Part shown: piece after piece, positions 9,091 through 18,307 of the stretch | How the letters are laid out: each line of letters starts with the position of its first letter | Numbering within the stretch: the stretch's first letter is position 1 | Origin: Mycolicibacterium aurum | GTDB taxonomy: Bacteria; Actinomycetota; Actinomycetes; Mycobacteriales; Mycobacteriaceae | Assembly (NCBI RefSeq): GCF_900637195.1 | Contig: NZ_LR134356.1 | Location: 2,294,001 to 2,358,000, forward strand | DNA length: 64,000 nucleotides | Reading direction: 5' to 3' | Notes under the pieces: model-generated | The model's input: the letters and a program-made list of their open reading frames with translations, nothing else | What the model was told of the DNA's origin: nothing | Databases searched by the model: none | Made by a program: the position numbers and the translations under genes

Positions 9091-11358
9091 ATGTCTGCAA
9101 CTGAAACAGAAGACGGCGTATTCGAATCCACCGCCGTGATCGACAACGGGACCTTCGGTACCCGCACCATCCGCTTCGAGACCGGCCGCCTCGCCAAGCA
9201 GGCCGCCGGCGCCGTCGTCGCCTATCTGGACGACGACACCATGCTGCTGTCGGCCACCACCGCCAGCAAGCAGCCCAAAGACCATTTCGACTTCTTCCCT
9301 CTCACGATCGACGTGGAAGAGCGGATGTATGCCGCGGGTCGCATCCCCGGCTCGTTCTTCCGTCGTGAAGGACGCCCGTCCACCGACGCGATCCTGACCT
9401 GCCGGCTGATCGACCGGCCGCTGCGCCCGACGTTCATCTCGGGTCTTCGCAATGAGATCCAGGTCGTCGTCACCATCCTGAGCCTGGATCCCAAGGATCT
9501 GTACGACGTGTTGGCCATCAACGCGGCGTCCGCGTCCACCCAGATCTCCGGCATCCCGTTCTCCGGCCCCGTCGGCGGCGTGCGCGTCGCCCTCATCGAC
9601 GGCCAGTGGGTCGCGTTCCCGACGGTCGAGCAGCTGGAGAACGCTGTGTTCGACATGGTCGTGGCCGGCCGTAAGACCGCCGACGACGTGGCGATCATGA
9701 TGGTTGAGGCCGAGGCCACCGACAAGGTCATCGAGCTCATCGCCGGCGGCGCCGGCGCCCCGACCGAGGCCGTCGTTGCCGAAGGTCTGGAGGCCGCCAA
9801 GCCGTTCATCGCCGTCCTGTGCGACGCGCAGCAGGCGCTGGCCGACGCTGCGGCCAAGCCGGTCGCCGACTACCCGGTCTTCCCGGACTACCAGGACGAC
9901 GTGTTCTACGCGGTGTCCTCGGTTGCCACCGACGAGCTCTCCAAGGCGCTGACGATCGCCGGCAAGGAAGAGCGCGACGAGCGCACCAACGAGATCAAGG
10001 CTGAGGTGCTCGAGCGTCTCGGCGAGACGTACGCCGGCCGCGAGAAGGAGATCGGCGCGGCGTACCGCTCGCTCACCAAGAAGCTGGTCCGGCAGCGCAT
10101 CCTGACCGACCACTTCCGGATCGACGGCCGCGGTGTCACCGACATCCGGGCGCTGTCGGCCGAGGTGGCCGTCATCCCGCGCGCGCACGGCAGTGCGATC
10201 TTCGAGCGTGGCGAAACCCAGATCATGGGCGTCACCACGCTGGACATGGTCAAGATGGCGCAGCAGATCGACTCGCTGGGGCCTGAGACCAGCAAGCGCT
10301 ACATGCACCACTACAACTTCCCGCCGTACTCGACCGGTGAGACCGGCCGCGTCGGTTCGCCCAAGCGCCGCGAGATCGGCCACGGCGCGCTGGCAGAGCG
10401 GGCCCTCATGCCCGTGCTGCCGAGCGTCGAGGAGTTCCCGTACGCCATCCGCCAGGTGTCGGAGGCGTTGAGCTCCAACGGATCGACGTCCATGGGCTCG
10501 GTGTGTGCGTCGACGCTGTCGCTGCTGAACGCCGGTGTGCCGCTGAAGGCTCCGGTCGCGGGTATCGCGATGGGCCTGGTGTCCGACGACGTCGAGGTGG
10601 ACGGAAAGACCGAGCGTCGCTTCGTCACCCTGACCGACATCCTCGGCGCCGAAGACGCGTTCGGCGACATGGACTTCAAGTGCGCAGGCACCAAGGACTT
10701 CGTCACCGCGCTGCAGCTCGATACCAAGCTCGACGGCATCCCGTCGCAGGTGCTGGCCGGGGCGCTGTCCCAGGCCAAGGACGCCCGGATCACCATCCTC
10801 GAGGTGATGGCCGAGGCCATCGACGAGCCCGACGAGATGAGCCCGTACGCCCCGCGCATCACCACGATCAAGGTGCCGGTCGACAAGATCGGTGAGGTCA
10901 TCGGGCCCAAGGGCAAGATGATCAACTCGATCACCGAGCAGACGGGCGCGTCGATCTCGATCGAGGACGACGGCACGGTGTTCGTCGGCGCGAGCAACGG
11001 CGAGGCGGCTCAGGCGGCGATCGATCTGATCAATGCCATCGCCAACCCGCAGTTGCCGAAGACGGGCGAGCGCTTCCTCGGAACCGTGGTCAAGACCACC
11101 GATTTCGGCGCGTTCGTGTCCCTGCTGCCCGGTCGCGACGGCCTGGTGCACATCTCCAAGCTGGGCCGCGGCAAGCGGATCAACAAGGTGGAGGATGTCG
11201 CGAAGGTGGGCGACAAGCTGCGCGTCGAGATCGCCGACATCGACAACCGCGGCAAGATCTCGCTGATCCTCGTTGCCGATGATGAGTCAGCCGACACTGC
11301 CTCCGATACACCCGTGGAGACGCCGGCTCCGGTTGATGCAGCGACCGCCAACAGCTAG
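9091..11358 (+). CDS. pnp: Polyribonucleotide nucleotidyltransferase (GpsI/PNPase)
   Basis: PNPase degrades RNA 3' to 5' by phosphorolysis and can polymerise NDPs. The 755-residue protein has two RNase PH domains (the second around residues 340-560, with [12 protein letters not shown] and FKCAGTKDF), a KH domain (about 590-650, VIGPKGKMI) and an S1 domain (about 660-730, [15 protein letters not shown]). All parts are intact. It overlaps the pepR start by 23 bases, so the two are co-transcribed. Confidence 0.97.
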   Translation: MSATETEDGVFESTAVIDNGTFGTRTIRFETGRLAKQAAGAVVAYLDDDTMLLSATTASKQPKDHFDFFPLTIDVEERMYAAGRIPGSFFRREGRPSTDAILTCRLIDRPLRPTFISGLRNEIQVVVTILSLDPKDLYDVLAINAASASTQISGIPFSGPVGGVRVALIDGQWVAFPTVEQLENAVFDMVVAGRKTADDVAIMMVEAEATDKVIELIAGGAGAPTEAVVAEGLEAAKPFIAVLCDAQQALADAAAKPVADYPVFPDYQDDVFYAVSSVATDELSKALTIAGKEERDERTNEIKAEVLERLGETYAGREKEIGAAYRSLTKKLVRQRILTDHFRIDGRGVTDIRALSAEVAVIPRAHGSAIFERGETQIMGVTTLDMVKMAQQIDSLGPETSKRYMHHYNFPPYSTGETGRVGSPKRREIGHGALAERALMPVLPSVEEFPYAIRQVSEALSSNGSTSMGSVCASTLSLLNAGVPLKAPVAGIAMGLVSDDVEVDGKTERRFVTLTDILGAEDAFGDMDFKCAGTKDFVTALQLDTKLDGIPSQVLAGALSQAKDARITILEVMAEAIDEPDEMSPYAPRITTIKVPVDKIGEVIGPKGKMINSITEQTGASISIEDDGTVFVGASNGEAAQAAIDLINAIANPQLPKTGERFLGTVVKTTDFGAFVSLLPGRDGLVHISKLGRGKRINKVEDVAKVGDKLRVEIADIDNRGKISLILVADDESADTASDTPVETPAPVDAATANS

Positions 11359-12691
11359 CTCCAGGTCGCTGCGCCGCGGTAAGGCCGGCGACGACACGGC
11401 TGCACAGTCGGTGGGGGTGCGGCGTACGGATCTGCCCGGTGGCCTGCGTGTGGTCACCGAGCACATCCCGCACGTGCACTCGGCCTCGGTCGGGTTGTGG
11501 GTGAACGTGGGATCCCGCGACGAGGGTCGCAGCGTGGCCGGTGCCGCGCACTTCCTTGAGCACCTGTTGTTCAAGGCGACCCCGACGCGAACCGCGGTGC
11601 AGATCGCCCAGGCGGTCGACGCCGTGGGTGGCGAGCTGAACGCGTTCACGTCCAGGGAGCACACCTGCTACTACGCGCACGTGATCGACTCGGATCTGGC
11701 CCTGGCCGTCGATCTCGTCGCCGACGTGGTGCTGCGGGGCCGGTGCTATGCCGACGATGTGGAACTCGAGCGCGACGTGGTGCTCGAAGAGATCGCCATG
11801 CGCGACGACGATCCCGAGGACACCCTCGGCGATGTGTTCCTGTCGGCGATGTTCGGCGACCATCCGGTGGGACGTCCGGTCATCGGCAGCGTGGAATCCA
11901 TCTCGTCGATGACGAGGGCGCAGCTGCACTCTTTCCATGTGCGCCGCTACACACCGGATCGCATGGTGTTGGCGGTGGCGGGCAACATCGACCACGACGA
12001 AGTCGTCCGACTGGCCCGTGAACACTTTGGCCCGCGGCTGGTTCGCGGCGCGTCCCCGGTGCCGCCGCGCAAGGGCGCCGGACGGGTCGGCGGGCAGCCG
12101 ACGCTGCACGTGGTCCGACGCGACGGCGAGCAGACCCATCTGTCGTTGGGAGTGCGCACGCCGGGGCGGCACTGGGATCATCGCTGGGCGTTGTCGGTGC
12201 TCAACACCGCGCTCGGCGGGGGTCTGAGTTCGCGCCTGTTCCAACAGATTCGGGAAACCCGGGGATTGGCGTACTCGGTGTACTCGACCGTCGACACCTT
12301 CGCCGACAGTGGCGCGCTGTCGATTTATGCCGGGTGCCTGCCGGAGCGCTTCGATCAGGTGGTCCAGGTGACGACCGATGTACTGGCCGAGGTGGCGCGC
12401 GACGGCATCACCGCGGACGAGTGCCGGATCGCCAAGGGGTCGCTGCGTGGTGGGCTGGTGCTCGGCCTGGAGGATTCCGGCTCCCGGATGAACCGGATGG
12501 GACGCAGCGAGCTCAATTACGGGCAGCACCGCAGCATCGCCGACACGCTGGCCAAGATCGATGATGTCACCCTCGACGAGGTCAATGCGGTGGCTCGTCA
12601 GCTGCTCACCCGGCAGTTCGGCGCCGCGGTGCTCGGGCCGGTGCGGGGCAAACGATCGCTGCCACGGGCCCTCCAAACGATCTCGGGTTGA
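11336..12691 (+). CDS. pepR: M16 family zinc protease PepR
   Basis: This is a processing-peptidase-like M16 metalloprotease of 451 residues. The inverted zinc motif HFLEH is at about residues 72-76, with the downstream glutamate in [11 protein letters not shown]. The C-terminal half has the usual [11 protein letters not shown] region. It corresponds to Rv2782c, which follows the PNPase gene in M. tuberculosis. The start chosen gives 23 bases of overlap with pnp; the first roughly 25 residues are poorly conserved, so a later start is possible. Confidence 0.92.
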   Translation: MQRPPTASSRSLRRGKAGDDTAAQSVGVRRTDLPGGLRVVTEHIPHVHSASVGLWVNVGSRDEGRSVAGAAHFLEHLLFKATPTRTAVQIAQAVDAVGGELNAFTSREHTCYYAHVIDSDLALAVDLVADVVLRGRCYADDVELERDVVLEEIAMRDDDPEDTLGDVFLSAMFGDHPVGRPVIGSVESISSMTRAQLHSFHVRRYTPDRMVLAVAGNIDHDEVVRLAREHFGPRLVRGASPVPPRKGAGRVGGQPTLHVVRRDGEQTHLSLGVRTPGRHWDHRWALSVLNTALGGGLSSRLFQQIRETRGLAYSVYSTVDTFADSGALSIYAGCLPERFDQVVQVTTDVLAEVARDGITADECRIAKGSLRGGLVLGLEDSGSRMNRMGRSELNYGQHRSIADTLAKIDDVTLDEVNAVARQLLTRQFGAAVLGPVRGKRSLPRALQTISG

Positions 12692-12695
12692 CCGG

Positions 12696-12701
12696 TAGCC
12701 T
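12696..12701 (+). promoter_or_regulatory. -10 element for beta-lactamase gene
   Basis: TAGCCT ends 8 bases before the ATG, suggesting a leaderless transcript separate from pepR, whose stop codon is 5 bases upstream of this hexamer. Confidence 0.4.
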
Positions 12702-12709
12702 CGCAGGTG

Positions 12710-13612
12710 ATGACAGAACTATCCCGTAGGCACGTACTGCTCGGTGGACTGTCGCTGGTCGCGGTGACCGCGTGTTCGCCACAGACCGTGCTGGCTGATC
12801 CCGCGCAACCACTACCCGCCATCGACGAGCGCATCGCAGCGCTGGGGCGTCGGCACAATGCCCAGATCGGGCTGTACGCAGTCGATCTGAACACGCAGAA
12901 CAGCCTTAGCTACCGCGACACCGAACGCTTGGCGATGTGCTCGACCTTCAAGGCGTACGCCGCCGCGGCGATCCTGCAACGAGCGCAACGTGGCCAGCTG
13001 ACACTCAACGACCCGGTCGCCATCGAGGCCGGAGACATTCGGCCCCATTCTCCGGTGACGGAGCCGCGGGTGGGTACGACGATGACCGTGGCCGAGCTGT
13101 GCCAGGCCGCGGTGCAGCAGAGCGACAACGCTGCCGCGAACGGGCTACTGGGCGTGTTGGGCGGTCCGCAGGCGATCACCGAGTTCGCGCGCAGCATCGG
13201 AGACGACCAAACCCGGCTGGACCGTTGGGAAATCGAACTGAACACCGCGATTCCCGGTGACCCGCGGGACACCAGTACGCCGCGTGCACTGGGCAGCGGA
13301 TATCGCGCGGTGCTCACCGGCGATGTGCTGGCGCCCGCCGGCCGTCAGCAGCTGGTGGACTGGATGCTGGCCAACCAGACGTCGAGTATGCGGGCCGGGC
13401 TGCCCGCGGGCTATACGAGCGCGGACAAGACCGGCAGCGGAGACTACGGGACGACCAATGACGTCGGAGTCGTCTACGGTCCCGCCGGTCAGCGGGTGCT
13501 CCTGGCGATCATGACGAGGTCGGCCACCGACGATCCGGACGCGCCCAGCCTGCGCCCCCTGATCGGTGAAGTGGCCTCGCTGGTGCTGGCGGAGCTAGAC
13601 CAGCCGCAGTGA
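12710..13612 (+). CDS. blaS: Class A beta-lactamase (chromosomal, BlaS type)
   Basis: This is a serine beta-lactamase of 300 residues. All class A motifs are present: STFK (Ser78, Lys81), SDN (138-140), the omega-loop glutamate in RWEIELN (Glu174) and KTG (240-242). The N terminus carries a twin-arginine pair (SRRHVLLGG) followed by a hydrophobic stretch and VTAC, suggesting Tat export and possibly lipidation. M. smegmatis has its chromosomal BlaS gene beside ald, the same neighbourhood. The start is the ATG rather than the GTG one codon earlier, by likeness to BlaS. Its 3' end overlaps the convergent gene by 18 bases. Confidence 0.93.
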   Translation: MTELSRRHVLLGGLSLVAVTACSPQTVLADPAQPLPAIDERIAALGRRHNAQIGLYAVDLNTQNSLSYRDTERLAMCSTFKAYAAAAILQRAQRGQLTLNDPVAIEAGDIRPHSPVTEPRVGTTMTVAELCQAAVQQSDNAAANGLLGVLGGPQAITEFARSIGDDQTRLDRWEIELNTAIPGDPRDTSTPRALGSGYRAVLTGDVLAPAGRQQLVDWMLANQTSSMRAGLPAGYTSADKTGSGDYGTTNDVGVVYGPAGQRVLLAIMTRSATDDPDAPSLRPLIGEVASLVLAELDQPQ

Positions 13613-14152
13613 GTTGTCGCGTTGCAGCGCAAAGAAGTACGGCGCCTTGATGCCGCGCAGGTCCATCGCGCCGAGCACGGTGGCATCGTCGATCTGACGG
13701 AACACGTCGTTGATCGGCAGCTGGTCGTAGATCATCGTCGCGGTGTCCACGCCACGGAAGCGGGTGGTGCGCAGCCGGGCTTTGGGTCCGCGCGCGTTGA
13801 GCACGGGCTTGAGCGCTGCGATGGCGCCGGTGAACCGCCGGCTCTTGAGGCCCGGGACCTTCGTGGCCACGCCGAGCCCCGCGAAAGCGAGCGCTGGGTT
13901 GAGCGCCCACAGCGCGGTGCCGTCACCGGTCGGGAAGAGCAGCGGGTCCACCGACTCGCTGTCGCGGAAACGCTTGCCCCACCAGCCGCTGGCTTCCAGC
14001 ATGCCGTCGAGAGGGTGGCCGGTGGGGAGTTCCGCCCCGTGCCAGGTGCCGATCATGAAATCCGGCTCGACAGCCGGGCAGGAATCGAACAACTCCAAGG
14101 CTTCGGCTGTGGTGGTCGGCACGGTCGGGAGCGTGTCAGTGAGGGCAAACAT
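13595..14152 (-). CDS. GXWXG/DUF4334 domain protein
   Basis: This 185-residue protein has the GXWXG motif ([17 protein letters not shown], about residues 36-50) followed by a DUF4334-like C-terminal domain ([15 protein letters not shown], about 130 onward). The family is widespread in actinobacteria and its function is not established. The start at MFALTD is preferred over an upstream ATG because a good -10 (TATTCT on this strand) lies 7 bases ahead of it and a palindrome occupies the region the longer version would code. Confidence 0.8.
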   Translation of the reverse strand: MFALTDTLPTVPTTTAEALELFDSCPAVEPDFMIGTWHGAELPTGHPLDGMLEASGWWGKRFRDSESVDPLLFPTGDGTALWALNPALAFAGLGVATKVPGLKSRRFTGAIAALKPVLNARGPKARLRTTRFRGVDTATMIYDQLPINDVFRQIDDATVLGAMDLRGIKAPYFFALQRDNSLRLV

Positions 14153-14159
14153 GCCCCAC

Positions 14160-14182
14160 AGAATACTTGACACCCGTCAAGT
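14160..14182. promoter_or_regulatory. Divergent promoter with perfect 7-bp palindrome
   Basis: The sequence ACTTGAC, four bases, GTCAAGT (14165-14182) is a perfect inverted repeat between the divergent GXWXG and YchJ-like genes. On the minus strand TATTCT (14160-14165) is a -10 that touches the palindrome, and TTGACG within it is near -35 spacing. A repressor bound here would block transcription of the GXWXG gene. The arms resemble TetR-family operators; no regulator gene is adjacent. Confidence 0.5.
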
Positions 14183-14198
14183 GGGGCACACTCTGGCT

Positions 14199-14582
14199 GT
14201 GCGATCAGGAGACTGCCCGTGCGGCAGCGGTGACGAGTTCGGTGTCTGCTGCCTGCCGCTTCACCTCGGCGCGGCGCAGGCGCAGACCGCCGAACAGCTC
14301 ATGAGGTCGCGCTACAGCGCCTTCGCGGTCGGTGATGCCGACTACCTGTGGCGGACCTGGCATCCCCGGACACGCCCGGAGAGCGTCGACATCGATCCGC
14401 AGGTGCAGTGGACCGGTCTGGAGATCGTCCGGTGCGTCGGGGGCCTCGACGGCGACGCGGAGGGTGACGTCGAATTCCGGGCGCTTTACCGCGAGAGCCA
14501 ACGAACCGGGACGCTGCATGAGCTGTCCCGGTTCGCTGTGCGAGCCCGTCGGTGGTTGTACGTCGACGGGGAGGTGTCGTAG
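14199..14582 (+). CDS. YchJ-like SEC-C zinc-binding protein (UPF0225)
   Basis: This 127-residue protein begins with a SEC-C-type cysteine cluster ([13 protein letters not shown], residues 6-18) and continues with the YchJ-type NTF2-like fold ([16 protein letters not shown] and [12 protein letters not shown] regions). Family members are uncharacterised. The GTG start places the cysteine motif at the N terminus, as in homologues. It ends 8 bases from the convergent ald stop. Confidence 0.85.
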   Translation: MRSGDCPCGSGDEFGVCCLPLHLGAAQAQTAEQLMRSRYSAFAVGDADYLWRTWHPRTRPESVDIDPQVQWTGLEIVRCVGGLDGDAEGDVEFRALYRESQRTGTLHELSRFAVRARRWLYVDGEVS

Positions 14583-14590
14583 CGGCCGCG

Positions 14591-15706
14591 TCAGGCCAGC
14601 ACGGCAGCCGGATCGGTGAACGGCAGGTCGAGGTCGGTGGCCACCTGCTCGGACAGCAGTGCACCCTCGTGCGTGGACAGGCCTTTCGCCAGCGCGGGGT
14701 CGCTCTGGCAGGCGGCCTTCCAGCCCTTGGCGGCGAGCTTGAGCACATACGGCATGGTGGCGTTGGTCAGCGCGTAGGTCGACGTCCTCGGCACCGCGCC
14801 GGGCATGTTGGCCACGCAGTAGAAGACCGTGTCGTGCACGGTGAAGGTCGGGTCGTCGTGCGTGGTGGGCCGGGAGTCCTCGAAGCAGCCGCCCTGGTCG
14901 ATCGCGATGTCGACCAGCACCGCGCCCGACTTCATCGCTGCGACAGTCGAATTGGTAACGAGCTTGGGCGCCTTGGCGCCGGGCACCAGCACGGCACCGA
15001 TCACCAGGTCGGCTTCCTTGACCGCGTCTTCGAGGTCGAGCGTCGACGAGTAGCGGGTCTCGATGCTGCCGTTGAACTCGTTGTCGATCTTGCGCAGCGT
15101 GTTCACGTTGACGTCGAAGACGTTGACATGGGCACCCATGCCCTTGGCGATGCGGGCGGCGTTGTAGCCGGCCACACCACCGCCGATGACGACGACCTCG
15201 GCCGGAGCGACCCCGGGGACACCGCCCATCAACACGCCGCGACCGCCGTGGCTGCGCATCAGGTGGTAAGCGCCGACCTGGGCCGACAGACGTCCCGCGA
15301 CTTCGCTCATCGGCGCGAGCAGTGGCAGCGCACCGTCGGCGGTCTGCACGGTTTCGTAAGCGATCGAGGTGGTGCCGGATTCCATCAGCGCGTCGGTGCA
15401 CGGCTTGGAGGCGGCCAGGTGCAGGTACGTGAACAACGTCTGCCCCTTACGCATCCGCGAGTACTCGGCCTCGATCGGTTCCTTGACCTTCAGCAGCAGC
15501 TCGGCTTCGGCCCACACCTCGTCGGCGGAATTGACCATCTGGGCGCCGGCGCGCTTGAAGTCGGCATCGGCGATGGCGGATCCCTCGCCGGCCCCGGACT
15601 GGATCAGCACGTCGTGACCGCGTTGGACCAACTCGGCAACGCCGGACGGCGTGATCGCAACACGGAACTCGTTGTTCTTGATCTCGGTCGGGATGCCGAC
15701 GCGCAT
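14591..15706 (-). CDS. ald: L-alanine dehydrogenase
   Basis: Ald interconverts L-alanine and pyruvate plus ammonia with NAD, used in alanine catabolism and under oxygen limitation. The 371-residue protein has the N-terminal [16 protein letters not shown] block, the lysine of KVKEP, the catalytic histidine in TYLHLAASK (about residue 96) and the NAD-binding [13 protein letters not shown] motif (about 175). A good GAGGAG ribosome-binding site precedes the ATG. It is divergent from aldR, as Rv2780 is from Rv2779c. Confidence 0.97.
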   Translation of the reverse strand: MRVGIPTEIKNNEFRVAITPSGVAELVQRGHDVLIQSGAGEGSAIADADFKRAGAQMVNSADEVWAEAELLLKVKEPIEAEYSRMRKGQTLFTYLHLAASKPCTDALMESGTTSIAYETVQTADGALPLLAPMSEVAGRLSAQVGAYHLMRSHGGRGVLMGGVPGVAPAEVVVIGGGVAGYNAARIAKGMGAHVNVFDVNVNTLRKIDNEFNGSIETRYSSTLDLEDAVKEADLVIGAVLVPGAKAPKLVTNSTVAAMKSGAVLVDIAIDQGGCFEDSRPTTHDDPTFTVHDTVFYCVANMPGAVPRTSTYALTNATMPYVLKLAAKGWKAACQSDPALAKGLSTHEGALLSEQVATDLDLPFTDPAAVLA

Positions 15707-15819
15707 GATCGCTCCTCGGTTTGGGGACTGATCCCCGGGATGGACTGGATAGCTATAAATAGTGAAGAAACAGCGAAAAGATGGCAATGACTATGACGAT
15801 AATTCGCTAAGTTGGCGGA
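15707..15819. promoter_or_regulatory. ald/aldR divergent control region
   Basis: This 113-base region is markedly A+T-rich in its middle (around 15748-15805, for example ATAGCTATAAATAGTG). It must hold both promoters. In M. tuberculosis AldR binds several sites in the equivalent gap and senses amino acids; individual sites cannot be assigned here by eye. Confidence 0.55.
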
Positions 15820-16332
15820 ATGACGGAACAAGTGACGAACTCCGGGGGAGTGGCAGCTGCGCGCCCGAAGGATGTTCGGCCGGCCATCGACGACGTCGAT
15901 CGCCGCATCCTGACCGCGCTGCACGACGACGCCCGGATGTCCAACAGCGCTCTTGCCGAATTGGTCGGTATCGCACCGTCGACCTGCCACGGCCGAGTGC
16001 GGCGTCTGCAGGACCTCGGCGTCATCCGCGGGTTCTACGCCGATATCGATCCGGCGGCGATCGGGCTGAACCTGCAGGCGATGATCTCGGTCAACCTGCA
16101 GTTCAATGCGCGCGGCAAGATCCGCAACTTCATCCAGACCATCCGCCGCAAGCCTCAGGTGATGGACGTCTATTTCCTCGCCGGCGCCGACGACTTCATC
16201 CTCCACGTGGCGGCGCGGGACACCGACGACCTGCGCTCGTTCGTGGTGGAGAACCTCAACGCCGACGCGGATGTCGCCGGTACGCAGACCTCACTGATCT
16301 TCGAGCATCTGCGCGGCGCCTCGCCGCTCTAG
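15820..16332 (+). CDS. aldR: Lrp/AsnC family regulator AldR
   Basis: AldR is a 170-residue feast/famine regulator that controls ald. The N-terminal helix-turn-helix is visible (DVDRRILTALHDDAR, then SNSALAELVGIAPSTCHGRV, about residues 24-64). It is followed by the RAM ligand-binding domain (about 85-165, with VMDVYFLAGADDFILHVA). It is divergent from its target and stops 3 bases before the convergent gene ends. Confidence 0.94.
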   Translation: MTEQVTNSGGVAAARPKDVRPAIDDVDRRILTALHDDARMSNSALAELVGIAPSTCHGRVRRLQDLGVIRGFYADIDPAAIGLNLQAMISVNLQFNARGKIRNFIQTIRRKPQVMDVYFLAGADDFILHVAARDTDDLRSFVVENLNADADVAGTQTSLIFEHLRGASPL

Positions 16333-16335
16333 CTC

Positions 16336-16722
16336 TCAGGCGGGCGTCAGCGTCACGTTGAGCAGCGAGACCGCCACATCGGTAGGGAGGATGTCCACGA
16401 AGGTCGGCGCATCGCGCAGTGCGGCGCCGGTGGCGATGATATTGCCGGGAAAGGTTCCGCCGCACGGAAAATTGCTGCACCGCAACCACATTCCCGACGG
16501 GCTCTGGTACGGCTGCATGCTGGGGGACTGATCGACCCGGTATCGGCCCGGCGGGATGAAGGTGGTGGCCCATCCGTCTCGTGGCTGCGTGGTCACGCCG
16601 AACACGCCGTTACTGCCGTACATCGGCGCGGCGATGGCGGGCGCTGCAGACAGAACCCCGCTCAGCAGTGTTCCTACGGCAGTGACGGCGAGGATCGACG
16701 ACCGCCCACGTGTGCAGCTCAT
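16336..16722 (-). CDS. Small exported protein of unknown function
   Basis: This 128-residue protein has a clear Sec signal peptide (positively charged start, hydrophobic core to about residue 27, cleavage likely after AIA in APAIAAP). The mature part of about 100 residues is rich in glycine, proline and aromatics, has two cysteines (RCSNFPCGG) that may form a disulfide, and contains PPGRYRVDQS, a pattern seen in small mycobacterial secreted proteins. No function is known to me. Confidence 0.75.
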   Translation of the reverse strand: MSCTRGRSSILAVTAVGTLLSGVLSAAPAIAAPMYGSNGVFGVTTQPRDGWATTFIPPGRYRVDQSPSMQPYQSPSGMWLRCSNFPCGGTFPGNIIATGAALRDAPTFVDILPTDVAVSLLNVTLTPA

Positions 16723-16741
16723 ACGCCGAGATTAGTGCCGG

Positions 16742-16984
16742 CTAGGGCCCGTCGTCTTCGCCTTCGTGGTCTTTGGGTAGGAGGTATCGCTCGGGGTGGT
16801 GGTAGCCGTTGACCCGGTGCTGGCCGGTATCAAGTTCCGGGGGTGGGAGCCATTCGGTCTGGTTTGTGGTGTTTTTGCGGGTGCGCCATGCGGTGGTGTC
16901 GAGCATGCGGTGGTCTTGGGGACACGCCAGGGTCATGTCGTCGACGTTGGTGTGTCCGCCGTCGGTCCAGTCGGTGACGGCGTG
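16742..16984 (-). pseudogene. C-terminal remnant of DUF222/HNH (13E12-type) gene
   Basis: Reading on the minus strand, this fragment encodes HAVTDWTDGGHTNVDD, then MTLACPQDHRMLD and a tail ending ...HPERYLLPKDHEGEDDGP. This is the second half of the HNH nuclease signature of the 13E12 family. It is in frame with the N-terminal part at 18308-19408, from which it is separated by the IS110 element. The two halves would make one protein of about 447 residues. Confidence 0.85.
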
Positions 16985-16991
16985 GATGCTC

Positions 16992-18074
16992 CTATGCAGC
17001 GTCAAGTAGCTGTCGTTGTGGGTTGAGGTCTGCTTGAAGTGCTCGGTAGAGCTCGCGGACGACTGCGCGTTTAAGGCAGCGAATGATCTCTTTCTTGGTT
17101 TTACCTTCGCGTGTTCGGCGGTCGAGATAGTCCTTGGTGGGTTGGTGCCAGCGCAGTCTGGAGATGACGACGAGGTGGATGGAACTGTTGGCGTCGCGGT
17201 CTCCGCCGCGGTGGAGTCGATGCCGTGTGGTGTTGCCGCTGCTGGCGGGGATGGGAGCGACTCCGCACAGTCGGGCCAGTGATGCTTCAGACTTGATGCG
17301 GTTGAGATTCTGGCCGGCCGTGGTGAGGATTTGGCCCGCAGCCTCGGTTCCAACACCGGTTACTGCTAACAGGTTTGGCGTGTGCACGGTGAGTAGGCCA
17401 TCAAGTTCTTGGTTGGCATCGGCGATCTCCTCGTCGAGCATTTGGATGCGCTTAGCTATGCGACGTAGCATCCGGCGCACGGTGATTGAGGGATCGTCGA
17501 GCGCGGCACCTGTGGGGGTGCGTAGCCGTGCGCAGCGGGTTACCAGAGCTGCTCGGTCGTAGCCGGACAGTTTGGCGCGCAGCTCCTCGGGGGCGCCCCA
17601 CAACAGCCCGTGCAGTTGATTCAATGCCGACCTGCGCGCTTTGACGGCGCCGCGGCGCGTCGTGCGGATCTGGCGCACGGCTTCGACGTAGCCGTCGCGG
17701 AACTTGGGGGTCGTGGCCGCTGATTCACTCAGCACTGCTCGCGCGGCGTTGATGGCGTCGATCGGATCAGACTTTCCCCGCTTGCGGCGTTCCTGACGGT
17801 TTGGTCGTGACACCTCGATCACCGTGACGCCCTGGGACTGGAGATGGCGCTGCAGGCCGGCGCCGTAGGAGCCGGTTCCTTCCAATCCGGCCTTGATCAG
17901 AGAGCCGTAGGTATCAACCCACGATGCCAATTGTCGATAGCCGGCTGCCGTGGCGGGGAACTCGTTGTCTGCGAGCAGTCGTCCGGTGTTGGCGTCAAGC
18001 ACAGCGGCGTGATGGGTCTGTTTATGGGTGTCGACTCCAGCCACGATCTGGCGCAGATCTGCTTGAGTTGTCAT
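16992..18074 (-). CDS. IS110-family transposase (DEDD recombinase)
   Basis: This 360-residue transposase has the N-terminal RuvC-like DEDD domain with Asp15 (AGVDTHK), Glu65 (LEGTGSYG) and Asp103/Asp106 (KSDPIDA). A long linker follows, then the C-terminal transposase-20 domain, whose catalytic serine lies in PIPASSGNTTRHR (Ser278/279). All parts are intact, so it may be active. Its stop codon falls only 8 bases from the end of the element. IS110 enzymes act with a bridge RNA made from the element's own non-coding end. Confidence 0.93.
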   Translation of the reverse strand: MTTQADLRQIVAGVDTHKQTHHAAVLDANTGRLLADNEFPATAAGYRQLASWVDTYGSLIKAGLEGTGSYGAGLQRHLQSQGVTVIEVSRPNRQERRKRGKSDPIDAINAARAVLSESAATTPKFRDGYVEAVRQIRTTRRGAVKARRSALNQLHGLLWGAPEELRAKLSGYDRAALVTRCARLRTPTGAALDDPSITVRRMLRRIAKRIQMLDEEIADANQELDGLLTVHTPNLLAVTGVGTEAAGQILTTAGQNLNRIKSEASLARLCGVAPIPASSGNTTRHRLHRGGDRDANSSIHLVVISRLRWHQPTKDYLDRRTREGKTKKEIIRCLKRAVVRELYRALQADLNPQRQLLDAA

Positions 18075-18307
18075 GCTGGTTCCTGCCGTCCTCTGTTACC
18101 GGTGGATAGGTGGCGTCACCGGCGTCGACGGTTGGACAGAACAGAGATGGGGGCTTGTGGCGCAAGCTCCTATGAAGTCACAGCCGTCCGTCGGTGACGT
18201 CGAACGCGTCACCCGCTACGCCGGTCGACAATCCACGCAAGGACAGCCGTCGGCGTCAATGAGCTTGTGAGTCAGGCCGCCGCAACGAGTGACGCCCCAT
18301 TCTCTCT
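18075..18307 (-). ncRNA. Putative IS110 bridge RNA region
   Basis: This is the non-coding stretch between the element end and the transposase start, on the side where IS110-group elements encode their bridge RNA. It holds a 9-base match to the opposite element end (GCTCCTATG at 18166-18174 and 16988-16996). It also holds an inverted 7-base match to its own end (ACAGAGA 18141-18147), a 7-of-8 match to the right target flank (18260-18267) and an inverted 7-base match to the left target flank (18207-18213). A 7-bp stem is possible between 18193-18199 and 18207-18213. The RNA itself is inferred. Confidence 0.5.

Noticed and set aside
8380..11151. 923-codon open frame antisense to pnp
   Set aside because: It is a GC-rich shadow of rpsO and pnp with histidine/arginine-biased composition and no domain; pnp on the plus strand is unmistakable.
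16988..18174. GCTCCTATG direct repeat (16988-16996 and 18166-18174) as the target-site duplication of the IS
   Set aside because: Placing the right boundary at 18174 would leave about 130 bases that belong to neither the HNH gene nor the element. Homology to the HNH gene resumes only at 18308, so the repeat is internal and is better explained as a guide segment.
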